Shown in pieces: positions 8,064 through 16,803 of a stretch of 64,000 nucleotides of DNA (positions within the stretch are counted from its first letter, which is position 1; each line of letters begins with the position of its first letter). The translations under genes were made by a program, and so were the position numbers. Under the pieces are notes generated by a model. It did no database searches and was not told where the DNA came from. It saw only the letters and a list, made by a program, of their open reading frames with translations. This DNA comes from Metabacillus sp. KUDC1714 (GTDB lineage Bacteria; Bacillota; Bacilli; Bacillales; Bacillaceae). The DNA is taken from NCBI RefSeq assembly GCF_014217835.1, contig NZ_CP055263.1, positions 1,178,001 to 1,242,000 of the forward strand, given 5' to 3'.

Positions 8064-10055
8064 TTATACTCTTTTGTTACGATAAACTAAAATGCTAACT
8101 CCTACAGCGACTAATAATGCACTGAACATTAAATAGTTATATATATTCGTTGCTGTTTTAGGCAATTTATGACCAATAGCTGAGTTATCATCACTATTTC
8201 CATTACTATTTTGCCCTTGTTTTCCTTCACTGTCGTTCTTATCTATTTTATCTGTCGTCTCTTTTTCTATTTCAGTCTCATCCTCCGTTTTATCTTTATC
8301 TTTCTCAATAGAGTCTTTACTATTTATTGGTTCGATTATTATTGCTCGACTTTCTAATTTAGGGTCTACTTTTTTACCTTCCGCTGCTAACCTTTCAATA
8401 TAAGCAACAAATATGTCAGTATCTGTACTACCGTTTTTTAGTACTTTATTATTTGCAAATGCTGTAAAACCGTCACCACCATCTGCTAAAAACTCATTCA
8501 TTGCTACTTTATATGTTTTGCTCATAGCCATTTTCGTTTTTCCATCTTCCAAAAATACATCTTTCACACAGTATACCAGATGGCAGTCAGTAGCCTTACT
8601 TCCGTCAACATACGAATAGTTGAATCCAGAAATTTGCAAAAATATTATTTCGTCAGGACTTTGCCATTGTTGATTTAAACCATCTTTAATCTCCTGACCT
8701 GTTAATTCAATAAGTTGTATATAATTATTAAAAGGTTGTACTGCATAAGCTGCTTTCCAAGTTAGATTATGTTCACCCTTTTCATTTGTTTCTGGAATTA
8801 AGGCTTCACGAATTCCTCCTGAATTGGTAATCGCAAAATCAGCATCTGACATCATGATACGTTGAGCATCGATAACAAGATTTCCCAGCTCATTTTCTCC
8901 GTCTTCAGGCTTGCGTTTTCCAATGGGATCACCACTTGCTGCTTGTCCAATTACTTGTTTAGACGCTTTTTCTGTCACTTGTTTTGCTTCATCCACTATT
9001 GCCTGAATTTCAGGATCTGGTGTTACATTACGTGTATTTAGAATTCTCTCTGCTTTTATTGAACCTTTAACAAAATCGTCTGTCATAGGATCAAGTTGTG
9101 TGCGAACATCTCCAAAAGCTTGTCCATAATTATAATTTTGAATGATGAGTTTTCCATCAACAACACCATTTGCGTATTCATGACTGTGAGCTGCAAATAT
9201 GATATCAACTTCATCATCTATTTTTGTTGCGACATCTGCCATTACTCCAGTGGTTACGCTTTTAATTGTTGCTGCACCTTCATGAGCAACAACAACTATT
9301 GCCTTAACTCCCTTTTCTTTTAACTTTTCACTATATTCATTAATCGTTTTAGCTTCATCTAAGAATTGGTAGGGTTCTGTATATTTTGGCATAGCAGACT
9401 TAGGTGTTTCTGTTGTAACGATACCAATAAATCCGACTTTAACGCCTTCAATGTCTTGGACAATATAAGGGTCAAAAATAGGCTGACCAGAACTCTTATC
9501 GACAACATTTGCTGCTAAATAGCTGAAATCATCATCTATCCCATGGTACTCGTAATTCAATCCTTCTGTATATTTTGCTACATTAGGATGAACAGATGTT
9601 GCATAGAGTAAACGCTTGAACTCTGGAATCCCTTCATCAAATGAATGGTTTCCTAATACTCCTAATTTAAAGCCCATTTTATTAATTGCTTCCATAGTTG
9701 GTTCATCTTGAAGCAAGGAAGAAAGCGATGGACTTGCCCCGACGGTATCACCTGCATGTAAACGAAGGGTGTGAAATTTCCGCCCCACTTTTGTAGATTG
9801 TTCTTCAAAATCATTTTGCTGCTTATTTAATTGTGTAGCTAAATATGCAGCACCACCAACTTCTTTTCCTTCTAGCTGACTTTTCGTTTCAAGATTGCCA
9901 TGGAAATCGTTAATAGATAGCATTTGGAAATTAATATAATCGCCTAAACTTTCTTCCTGTTGGTTTTGAGAAGGTTCAACTGCAAACACAGACGATATCG
10001 TGAGCTGAAAAACTAGTAAGCTAGTAAAAATTATTTTAAATCCCTTTTTCCACAT
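8064..10055 (-). CDS. Cell-wall anchored 5'-nucleotidase / cyclic phosphodiesterase family protein
   Basis: Secreted metallophosphoesterase of the UshA/YfkN family that removes phosphate from extracellular nucleotides so nucleosides can be imported. Order: signal peptide (about 1-26), metallophosphoesterase domain with NDFHGNLE, HAGDTVGA, GNHSFDEG and AAHSHEY, then the C-terminal nucleotide-binding domain with LGNLVIDAQR and TNSGGIREA. It ends in an acidic linker, the sortase signal LPKTAT, a membrane helix and RNKRV. GGGGGAG before ATG 10055 decides the start (663 residues). An earlier in-frame ATG at 10076 lacks a site. LPxTA instead of LPxTG is a variant sorting motif. It has its own promoter with the shared operator. 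Confidence 0.9.
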   Translation of the reverse strand: MWKKGFKIIFTSLLVFQLTISSVFAVEPSQNQQEESLGDYINFQMLSINDFHGNLETKSQLEGKEVGGAAYLATQLNKQQNDFEEQSTKVGRKFHTLRLHAGDTVGASPSLSSLLQDEPTMEAINKMGFKLGVLGNHSFDEGIPEFKRLLYATSVHPNVAKYTEGLNYEYHGIDDDFSYLAANVVDKSSGQPIFDPYIVQDIEGVKVGFIGIVTTETPKSAMPKYTEPYQFLDEAKTINEYSEKLKEKGVKAIVVVAHEGAATIKSVTTGVMADVATKIDDEVDIIFAAHSHEYANGVVDGKLIIQNYNYGQAFGDVRTQLDPMTDDFVKGSIKAERILNTRNVTPDPEIQAIVDEAKQVTEKASKQVIGQAASGDPIGKRKPEDGENELGNLVIDAQRIMMSDADFAITNSGGIREALIPETNEKGEHNLTWKAAYAVQPFNNYIQLIELTGQEIKDGLNQQWQSPDEIIFLQISGFNYSYVDGSKATDCHLVYCVKDVFLEDGKTKMAMSKTYKVAMNEFLADGGDGFTAFANNKVLKNGSTDTDIFVAYIERLAAEGKKVDPKLESRAIIIEPINSKDSIEKDKDKTEDETEIEKETTDKIDKNDSEGKQGQNSNGNSDDNSAIGHKLPKTATNIYNYLMFSALLVAVGVSILVYRNKRV

Positions 10056-10183
10056 ATAGACTCCCCCATGATCCAAACTTTAAATATTGTTGATCCGAAT
10101 CAATCAAGATATAAGATAAAATATAATTTTAGGTATATACTATATCTAACTACCACCTTTCCCTTTCATACTCATGGTCTAAT

Positions 10184-10307
10184 TGTTATCGCTTTCATTT
10201 TTACTTTTAGCTAAGTACTTTCTTACATCTTACCTCCAATGCACATTTGGTTACCCCTATATTGGTAACCTATAAATATATTACTTTAGTTAATTTCTTT
10301 TTGTCAA
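10184..10307 (-). promoter_or_regulatory. Promoter, 22-bp operator and cre site of the 5'-nucleotidase gene
   Basis: Minus strand: -35 TTGACA (10307-10302), 18-bp spacer, -10 TAATAT (10283-10278), then a perfect operator with GGTTACC and GGTAACC arms (10249-10255 and 10264-10270) around 8 bases. Further down, ATGAAAGCGATAACA (10198-10184) matches the CcpA cre consensus at every defined base. The layout equals that of the nucleoside transporter and deaminase promoters. Confidence 0.75.
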
Positions 10308-10388
10308 TTATAATTAGAAAATTCAAATATCAAAATTAGACAAAAGAATTTTAAAGAAATAATAAAAATATTGTAGGAATGCATAATA

Positions 10389-10418
10389 TTGAAATATAAC
10401 TGGGTTTTAAATTATTAT
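10389..10418 (+). promoter_or_regulatory. Probable sigma-A promoter of the TrmB-family regulator
   Basis: TTGAAA at 10389 and TATTAT at 10413 are separated by 18 bases. A single half-site GGTAAT follows at 10420, which could allow weak self-regulation, but no complete operator is present. Confidence 0.45.
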
Positions 10419-10518
10419 TGGTAATAGAAATAAATAGTGGCACCTATACAGATAAATGCACTTGAATAATCTACTAGATGTTTACATAATTGAAGCTCTA
10501 TAGGAGGATATATATTAG

Positions 10519-11280
10519 ATGTTACAAAAGTTTGGTTTTTCACAATATGAAAGTAGTGTTTACGAAGTCCTAGTATCAAGTGAGGAACCCATGGATGCTA
10601 CTAACATTGTTAAGTATTCGGGAGTTCCAAAATCAAAAGTATATGAGGTCATATCACGGATGATTGAAAAAGGAATGATATTGGATTCTGTATCCGAAAA
10701 TAAAAAGCTATATATCGGATTACCCTTATCACTAGCTATTGAAAAATTGAATAATGAATTTCAAAGCAATATAAAGCAATTACAAAACAACAATACTAAA
10801 AAAAAGTCATACTATGATGAACACGTATGGAGTTTGAAAGTTGACTCATCAATTCGGGTACAAAGTAAACAACTTGTTCAAGATGCAAAAAAATCTATTA
10901 GAATTTCATCTTGGAATGATGACCTAAAGGAATATTTACCATTATTAAATGAAAAGGAAAAGCAAGGTGTAGATGTTGAAGTACTTGTTGTAGGTGAATT
11001 AGAAACAAATTTATCGAATACGCACACCCTAATTCCTGCAACTGAACATCAGTCCCTAGAACTGTTTCGATTAATTATTGTAGATGAAAAAGAAGTTATT
11101 TTTGCAGGTATGGAAGAGAACTCATGGCAAGCATTAAAGACAATGTCAAAACCATTTATAAAGATTTTTACAGAATTCTTTTACCATGATCTTGCGTTAG
11201 CAAAGATTAATGAAAAACATTACGATTTGTTAATGAATGATTCTGAAATAAAAAGCATTCTAATGAAATTACGCTATTAA
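10519..11280 (+). CDS. TrmB-family transcriptional regulator, probable controller of the nucleoside genes
   Basis: 253 residues. Residues 1-75 form a TrmB winged helix (FGFSQYESSVYEVL, then SGVPKSKVYEVISRM as the recognition region). The rest matches the TrmB C-terminal sensor domain, related to phospholipase D folds (KSIRISSWNDD then DVEVLVVGE). TrmB proteins are mostly known as sugar-responsive regulators in archaea, with some in Bacillus (YrhO). AGGAGG lies 11 bases upstream. It points away from the nucleotidase gene and is flanked on both sides by operons carrying the GGTTACC palindrome, so I infer it binds that site. Ligand unknown: a nucleoside or pentose phosphate is plausible. Confidence 0.85.
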   Translation: MLQKFGFSQYESSVYEVLVSSEEPMDATNIVKYSGVPKSKVYEVISRMIEKGMILDSVSENKKLYIGLPLSLAIEKLNNEFQSNIKQLQNNNTKKKSYYDEHVWSLKVDSSIRVQSKQLVQDAKKSIRISSWNDDLKEYLPLLNEKEKQGVDVEVLVVGELETNLSNTHTLIPATEHQSLELFRLIIVDEKEVIFAGMEENSWQALKTMSKPFIKIFTEFFYHDLALAKINEKHYDLLMNDSEIKSILMKLRY

Positions 11281-11333
11281 TCAAGAATACACCTACTGAC
11301 TACATTTCCAAAATTAGATTGTTAATTTAAACT

Positions 11334-11374
11334 ACACCTTAAAGTTGACTATCTCTTTATCAACTTTAAGGTGT
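11334..11374. terminator. Bidirectional terminator between the regulator and the purine permease
   Basis: A perfect 15-bp stem (ACACCTTAAAGTTGA with TCAACTTTAAGGTGT) with an 11-base loop sits between two convergent genes. T-rich tails follow in both directions. Confidence 0.9.
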
Positions 11375-11404
11375 ATTCTTTATAAATGACGCTAGTGTAT
11401 AGTC

Positions 11405-12688
11405 CTAATGTATAAGTAAGGCAGAAGCGACAATATTTAATAGAAAGAGAATAGAAATCAGATACACTAGAGGTGAAACTTGCTTCCATTTACCGATAGC
11501 TATTTTGACTATTGGATACACAATAAATCCAAACGCTAACCCATCTGCAATACTGGATGTCATAGGTATACATATAATAATTAAAAATGCCGGAAATCCC
11601 TCTGAAAAGTCATGGAAAGGTATGTCTTGGATTGACTTCATCATAAGTGCTCCAATGATAATCAGCACAGGTGCTACAGCGTTTCCAGGAATTAGTTGTA
11701 TTAAAGGCATAGCTATTATAGAGAAACCAAATAAAATAGCGACGATAAAAGCAGGTATCCCTGTTTTTCCACCTTCAGTAATTCCTGCAGCACTCTCAGC
11801 AGAAGCAATTGTAGGGCTTGTACCTACTAATCCCGAAGCTACTGTAGAGATTGCTACAGCTTTGTAAGCCCGAGGGAATTTCTTTATATCGGGTAACATC
11901 CCACTTAATAACCCCATATTTTCAAATAAAACAATCATCGTCATAGAGAAAACAGCGATCCAAAATGGAATTTGAAATATATTTAATTCGCTAAAAGTAA
12001 ATAGATATTTGCTTTGTGTTTGAAAGTCAACTACATTGGATGAGTTACCCTCAGTAAATGTAATCGTCAAGAAACTAGTAATAATAATTCCGATTAGCAA
12101 ACTGCCTTTTACATTCCGTACAAATAATATAAGTGTGATGATTATCCCTACTATTGTCGAGAGCGTGACAGGACTACCTAAGTGTCCTAGGGCAACAACT
12201 GTGGTTTCACTAGATTGAATAATTCCGCCTTTTTGTAATCCGATAAAAGTAAGAAATAGACCAATACCAACTGTAATTCCATGCTTTAAAGAGGCGGGGA
12301 CTGAATCTAAAATTCTATTGCCAAAAGTAGAGATACTAACAATAAAGAAAAATAGTCCTGCTAATATGACTACAACAAGTCCTTGCTGCGGAGAAAGTCC
12401 TAATGATTGAACCATAGTGTAACTAAAGAAAGCATTGACTCCCATGCCCGGAATCACAATAATAGGGGCATTTACCCAAATAGCCATCAGTAAACAACCT
12501 ATAATTGATGCGACAATGGTTGCTATTACTGTCGTACCAATAGGAATACCGGCATCTTTTAAGATTAGGGGGTTGGCTAAGATGATATAGGCACATGTAA
12601 AAAATGATGTTAAACCGGCCATTAATTCCCTTTTCCAGGTAGTATTATTCTCTTCTAGTTGAAAGTGTTGAATTATTCGCTGAATCAT
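11405..12688 (-). CDS. Purine base permease, NCS2/AzgA family (PbuG/PbuO type)
   Basis: Membrane protein of 427 residues with 12-14 hydrophobic segments that imports hypoxanthine, guanine or adenine with protons. AzgA-group motifs include the start WKRELMAGLTSFFTCAYI, GMGVNAFFSYT, and the ESAAGITEGGKTG segment near residue 295. It is the last gene of a deaminase-phosphorylase-permease run, 15 bases behind the phosphorylase gene. Its place there suggests it exchanges the bases released by phosphorolysis. The exact base cannot be read from the sequence. Confidence 0.92.
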   Translation of the reverse strand: MIQRIIQHFQLEENNTTWKRELMAGLTSFFTCAYIILANPLILKDAGIPIGTTVIATIVASIIGCLLMAIWVNAPIIVIPGMGVNAFFSYTMVQSLGLSPQQGLVVVILAGLFFFIVSISTFGNRILDSVPASLKHGITVGIGLFLTFIGLQKGGIIQSSETTVVALGHLGSPVTLSTIVGIIITLILFVRNVKGSLLIGIIITSFLTITFTEGNSSNVVDFQTQSKYLFTFSELNIFQIPFWIAVFSMTMIVLFENMGLLSGMLPDIKKFPRAYKAVAISTVASGLVGTSPTIASAESAAGITEGGKTGIPAFIVAILFGFSIIAMPLIQLIPGNAVAPVLIIIGALMMKSIQDIPFHDFSEGFPAFLIIICIPMTSSIADGLAFGFIVYPIVKIAIGKWKQVSPLVYLISILFLLNIVASALLIH

Positions 12689-12703
12689 TTTCTATTCCTC
12701 CAT

Positions 12704-13516
12704 CTACATATCAGCCACAATTTCTTTTACTAATATTAAAAATTGAGCTTTGATTTTCTCGGTCGTTTCCATCACTTCTTCATGAGTCAAAGAATATTCA
12801 GATATACCAGCAGCCATATTACTAATGCAAGAAATACCTATTACCTCTAATCCCGAATGTTTAGCTACTATTACTTCTGGAACTGTCGACATTCCAACTG
12901 CATCCGCACCTATTACACTTAAAAACTTTATCTCTGCTGGTGTTTCATAACTAGGTCCCGGCATTCCAGCATAAACACCTTCTAAAACATTTATTTTGTT
13001 TTTATTTGCAATTTCTTTTGCCAAATTAATTAAACTCTTTGAATAAGCCTCAGTCAAATCAGGGAACCTTAATCCCTCACTATTCGGACCAATTAGCGGA
13101 TTTTGAGAGGTCAAATTAATATGATCCTTAATAATCATTAAATCACCCGTTTTAAATGATGGATTAATCCCCCCAGCTGCATTTGTTACAATAATTTGCT
13201 GAACTCCAATAGCCTTCATTATGCGAATTGGATACGTTACAGCATCAAGAGAATGTCCTTCATAATAATGAAAGCGTCCTTGCATTGCAATGACACGTTT
13301 ACCTCTTAAGTTTCCGATTACCAAGCGACCTTCATGACCTTCCACTGTTGAAACAGGAAAATGTGGAATTTCATCATAGTTAATATAGACGGGATTTTCA
13401 ATTTCCTCAGCTAATATCCCAAGTCCAGAACCTAGAACAAGCCCAACCGATGGACAAAACTTAATTTTAGATAATAAATATTCCTTTGTTTGTTGAATTT
13501 TTTCACTATTCTTCAT
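12704..13516 (-). CDS. pupG: Purine nucleoside phosphorylase, trimeric type
   Basis: Cleaves inosine, guanosine and deoxy analogues with phosphate into a base plus ribose-1-phosphate. It is 270 residues, typical of the trimeric class. Phosphate and ribose-binding motifs are visible: VLGSGLG near 27-33, QGRFHYYEGH, VTNAAGGIN, GPSYETPAE, and AVGMSTVPEV. AAAGGAGAAAAACA precedes the ATG. It lies between the deaminase and the permease, within one operon starting from the promoter near 15100. Its product is the substrate of DeoB. Confidence 0.95.
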   Translation of the reverse strand: MKNSEKIQQTKEYLLSKIKFCPSVGLVLGSGLGILAEEIENPVYINYDEIPHFPVSTVEGHEGRLVIGNLRGKRVIAMQGRFHYYEGHSLDAVTYPIRIMKAIGVQQIIVTNAAGGINPSFKTGDLMIIKDHINLTSQNPLIGPNSEGLRFPDLTEAYSKSLINLAKEIANKNKINVLEGVYAGMPGPSYETPAEIKFLSVIGADAVGMSTVPEVIVAKHSGLEVIGISCISNMAAGISEYSLTHEEVMETTEKIKAQFLILVKEIVADM

Positions 13517-13562
13517 TGTTTTTCTCCTTTCAAATTAAAAAAATTATAATGTTTATATTTTT

Positions 13563-14870
13563 TTAGCAAACTAGTTTACCTTGCAAACGATTTGCTTCTG
13601 CTATTACTTTCTCTTCATCAATTGTTAAGCAGACTCTGTCTTTTACAATATTTTTACCATCAATATAAACATCACAAATGTCATTTCCATGTGCAGCATA
13701 TAATAAATGTGAATATGCCGCACTAATTGGTTGTAAATGCTCTTTATCGTAAGGATATATTGTTATAAAGTCAGCCTTCTTTCCAACTTCTAAGGAACCA
13801 GTATTCCCCATACCAATAGCTTCCGCTCCTATTCTAGTTGCTAAAGCTAAGGTTTTTTCAGCAGGCAACTTAGTAGCATCTTTATACATTCCTTTTTGAA
13901 GCAATGCAGCAACTCTCATTTCCTCAAACATATCCAGATTGTTATTTGAAGCAACACTATCGGTTGCAATTCCTACCTTAATACCACTATCTAAAAGACT
14001 AACAATATCGGCAACCCCGGATCCTAGTTTCAAATTACTAATAGGGTTATGGGCAACTCGAACATCGTAATGTTTTAATATTTCTCGCTCTTCATCGTTA
14101 AGGACTACTCCATGTGCCATAATAGTTGGTTGATTAAAAATCCCTAAACTACGAAGATACTCGACAGGACGAACACCATAACGTTTTTCAATTTCATAGA
14201 CTTCATTTTCAGTTTCAGAGACATGCGTGTGTACCATTAATTCATTTTCTTTGGCAATCCTTAGACTTTCTAGAAGGGCTTCTGTTCTACACGCATACGG
14301 ACTATGCGGTGAAACCATAGTGGTTAAACGTCCATCAGCCACCCTCTTATACTTTTTAGCAAAACGCTCAGCTTCTACTAAATTCCGCTTTTGTTCTATC
14401 TGAGATCCCATGCTAAATATTGTATGGGAAAAAGCACCCCGAATCCCTGTACTCAAAATAGATTCCATTATCTCATCCGAATCGATTCCATTAGGATTAA
14501 ACATGTCTGAGAATGTAGTTGTCCCAGTTTTTAACATTTCCAATATTCCAAGTTGAGCACTTACAGAAGCAATTTCTGTAGTATATTGTTGTTCCAGTGG
14601 CCATATTTTAGTTTCTAACCATGGTTTTAACAGCATATCATCTCCTTTACCACGCAAAAGAGTCATAAGAATATGTGAGTGTGTATTTACTAGTCCAGGA
14701 AGAACCCATTTCCCTTTTAAATCCACTATTTGCTCTACATCTATTAATTCCGATAATTGCTGGCCAATGTAGGATATGGAATTATCCTCTGTAATCATCA
14801 TTCCATTTTCAAAAATTAAATTATCCTTATCTAAAGTAAAAAAAGTAGCGTTAACATAAGCTATTTTCAA
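13563..14870 (-). CDS. Amidohydrolase: MTA/SAH or adenosine/guanine-type deaminase
   Basis: Metal-dependent aminohydrolase of the ATZ/TRZ-MtaD family that deaminates purines or purine nucleosides. Metal ligands are visible in NTHSHILMTLLRG, MVHTHVSETENE, AHGVVL, and GIATDSVASNNNLDMFEE, the last being close to methylthioadenosine / S-adenosylhomocysteine deaminases. In-frame ATGs lie upstream (14924, 14897), but GGAGGAG sits 8 bases before TTG 14870, which yields the expected KIAYVNATFFTLDKDN start (435 residues). It is the first gene of the operon with pupG and the permease. Adenosine, deoxyadenosine derivatives or guanine are all possible substrates. Confidence 0.82.
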   Translation of the reverse strand: MKIAYVNATFFTLDKDNLIFENGMMITEDNSISYIGQQLSELIDVEQIVDLKGKWVLPGLVNTHSHILMTLLRGKGDDMLLKPWLETKIWPLEQQYTTEIASVSAQLGILEMLKTGTTTFSDMFNPNGIDSDEIMESILSTGIRGAFSHTIFSMGSQIEQKRNLVEAERFAKKYKRVADGRLTTMVSPHSPYACRTEALLESLRIAKENELMVHTHVSETENEVYEIEKRYGVRPVEYLRSLGIFNQPTIMAHGVVLNDEEREILKHYDVRVAHNPISNLKLGSGVADIVSLLDSGIKVGIATDSVASNNNLDMFEEMRVAALLQKGMYKDATKLPAEKTLALATRIGAEAIGMGNTGSLEVGKKADFITIYPYDKEHLQPISAAYSHLLYAAHGNDICDVYIDGKNIVKDRVCLTIDEEKVIAEANRLQGKLVC

Positions 14871-14967
14871 ATCTAAAACTCCTCCAAAATCAGTCATTTT
14901 TAAATTTTTTCTGAATAAAAACATACTTCTAATTGTTTACTCTATCTACTAAGAGATTCCTCGCATT

Positions 14968-15106
14968 TGTATCCGCTTACCCCTTTCTTAATTGACTACA
15001 TTATTTCCTGAAATAGGGAAATCCCTTCCACACCCAATTAGGTTACCACCATAATGGTAACTATTTATCTTAAGAATAGGTTACATGGTTAGAATATTGT
15101 TGTCAA
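14968..15106 (-). promoter_or_regulatory. Promoter and 22-bp operator of the deaminase-pupG-permease operon
   Basis: Minus strand: -35 TTGACA (15106-15101), 17-bp spacer, -10 TAACCT (15083-15078), then the operator GGTTACC (15041-15047), 8 bases, GGTAACT (15056-15062). A weaker cre-like GGGTAAGCGGATACA lies at 14982-14968. The promoter and operator order matches the other two nucleoside promoters. Confidence 0.7.
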
Positions 15107-15329
15107 ATATAAATTTTACAAACTTTAAATATTTATATGGTTTTAGTATTGTATGGGGATTCTAGAATCTGTGGAGTTATTCTAGATGTTCTTAGAATAG
15201 AAAAAGTATTGATGAGGTGTATGATTGGTATTTTCTTACTTATTTATAAAAATAGTCTGCTCACGATAGCTAGTTATGCCTGGTGCTCATGCAGGTTGGA
15301 TTTCTTATCTTACTCCAAAAAAATGGCAC

Positions 15330-15368
15330 AATAAAAATAAGTGCTCATCCTTGTTAAAGGAAAGCACC
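15330..15368 (-). terminator. Terminator of the Nudix gene, same design as at 4022
   Basis: On the minus strand GTGCTTTCC and GGATGAGCAC pair and are followed by TTATTTTTATT. It lies 45 bases past the reconstructed Nudix stop. Confidence 0.75.
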
Positions 15369-15412
15369 CAATTTTTAAAGTATTTAATTATATATATTGA
15401 TGCTTTCCTGCA

Positions 15413-15819
15413 TTAGAATTCAACATAAAAGGGTTGAAGATTGTCGTTTAAACAATATTCTATTCTTTGCCGAAAATTTTTCCAGGTGACCATCTCTAGT
15501 GCCTTACTTACTGGAAAAAAACCTACTTCTAATCTTTCAGAACTAGTAGTTAATTCTCCACCTATAGGTACTCCAAAAACAATGTATTACATATTGAGCC
15601 TCTTACATTCTGAAATACACCACAAAATCTAACTACTTCAATATCAATACCCGATTCTTCCTTTGTTTCTCTGATAGCAGCGTCCTTTAACGATTCCCCT
15701 TCTTCAACCTGCCCACCAGGCATCTCCCATCCTCTACGTGGACCTTTAATTAATAAAATTTCATTTTGATTATTTAATACAATAGTAGCTGCCGAAACGA
15801 TATGTTTTGGTGGTGACAT
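15413..15819 (-). pseudogene. Nudix hydrolase gene with a single-base frameshift
   Basis: The first frame (from ATG 15819 behind AAGGAGG) encodes a complete Nudix box: GGQVEEGESLKDA followed by AIRETKEESG. It stops after 85 residues with LFLEYL. Shifting frame by one base at the GTTTTTGG run near 15572 continues directly into GGELTTSSERLEVGFF and ends QPFYVEF at 15413. The length of 407 bases (135 codons plus two bases) fits loss of one base from a normal gene of about 136 codons. It is either a fresh pseudogene or a base-calling error in the T run. Substrate unknown. Confidence 0.8.
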
Positions 15820-16127
15820 ATTTAACCTCCTTAAAAGTTAATGCTATATGTCAATTCTATATTTTAGTAAGTAATCCTCCTTAAGGTTAAGCAAATATAA
15901 AATGGCAAATCTCATAGTGAATTTTTTCAGATGCTTAAGATCATTATTGCTTTTTACCCTTCATTTATTTAACAATTATTGCTACAAATGTTCCTCAGTA
16001 AATTTTTTTATAAAAACTTTTTTAAAAGATAAACTACTTAGTTCTAATATGAAAACTAATAATAAAGGAATTTCTAGAGCAGAATGCGTATCTAAAGTTA
16101 ACGCTATCCGATAGTTTAATAATGATC
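15820..16127. other. Intergenic region without recognisable features
   Basis: About 300 AT-rich bases between the Nudix remnant and the HIT gene. The only plus-strand open frame (15902-16114) has no ribosome site, poor codon use and no motif. No hairpin terminator is evident. Confidence 0.5.
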
Positions 16128-16613
16128 TTATTTATTTAACTCTTTAGTTAAAGACGCAATCGCATCCATTACTTCTTGAATATTCTCTTTGCTATTCACT
16201 TCATTTCGAGCGTGGAGTAGAGTAGGTCTAACAGATTCAACTGAGCGACCAAATTCATACATCCATTTATATCTTGGAACCATCCAAGTATGGAAATGAT
16301 GGGTTGTGTCTTCATTATAAAAATAATAAACATATTTTATTCCTAAAACAGTTCTTTGAGCCTCCCTGATCTTTGACAGAACCTTTATATAATCTATCTT
16401 TTCTTCTTCTGTTAATTCATCAAAACATTTTATATGTCGCTTAGAAGCTAATATTATTAGTCCCTTTATAGGATAAGCAACATCTTGATGAGCGTGAAAA
16501 TACTCAGTTTCAAGCACCACACCACCATCTGGCTCAATCAATCCACTTGTTATTGCACAACTTAAACACTTTACTTCTACTGTTTTTCCATTTGATAAAG
16601 TTATTTGTCGCAC
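16128..16613 (-). CDS. HIT-superfamily nucleotide-binding protein
   Basis: 161 residues, translated from GTG behind GGAGGAGCAGATC. The HIT fold is recognised from the N-terminal metal-type CLSCAITSG, the EYFHAHQDVAYPIKG strand, SKRHIKCFDELTEEE, and the C-terminal HHFHTWMVPR. In canonical HIT hydrolases the last motif is HxHxH. Here the third histidine is a tryptophan, so activity may differ from a classic Ap4A or AMP-lysine hydrolase. It probably acts on a nucleoside phosphate derivative in the cytosol. No operon partner. Confidence 0.75.
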   Translation of the reverse strand: MRQITLSNGKTVEVKCLSCAITSGLIEPDGGVVLETEYFHAHQDVAYPIKGLIILASKRHIKCFDELTEEEKIDYIKVLSKIREAQRTVLGIKYVYYFYNEDTTHHFHTWMVPRYKWMYEFGRSVESVRPTLLHARNEVNSKENIQEVMDAIASLTKELNK

Positions 16614-16803
16614 GATCTGCTCCTCCTATTCTATATTTCATGGGAATCTCTACCCTTTAGCCTTCTTCAAGACTACACAGTAGTGAAAAGCAAAGCCTCA
16701 TATTATTGAATATTATCAATTTTAAAAATTCACATGATAATATTTTTATATCATGATAGCATTCAAATTTAATAACAATTTTAGTAAAGAAAGGGGAAAA
16801 ACT

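Noticed and set aside
14871..15040. Purine riboswitch searched for in the purine operon leader
   Set aside because: No conserved aptamer core or three-way junction seen; the palindromic operator explains control better.
15137..15334. Plus-strand 65-codon frame behind the deaminase promoter
   Set aside because: No ribosome site, unusual composition, and overlaps promoter and terminator sequence on the other strand.
15902..16114. Plus-strand 70-codon hydrophobic frame
   Set aside because: No ribosome site or recognisable family; AT-rich sequence gives such frames by chance.
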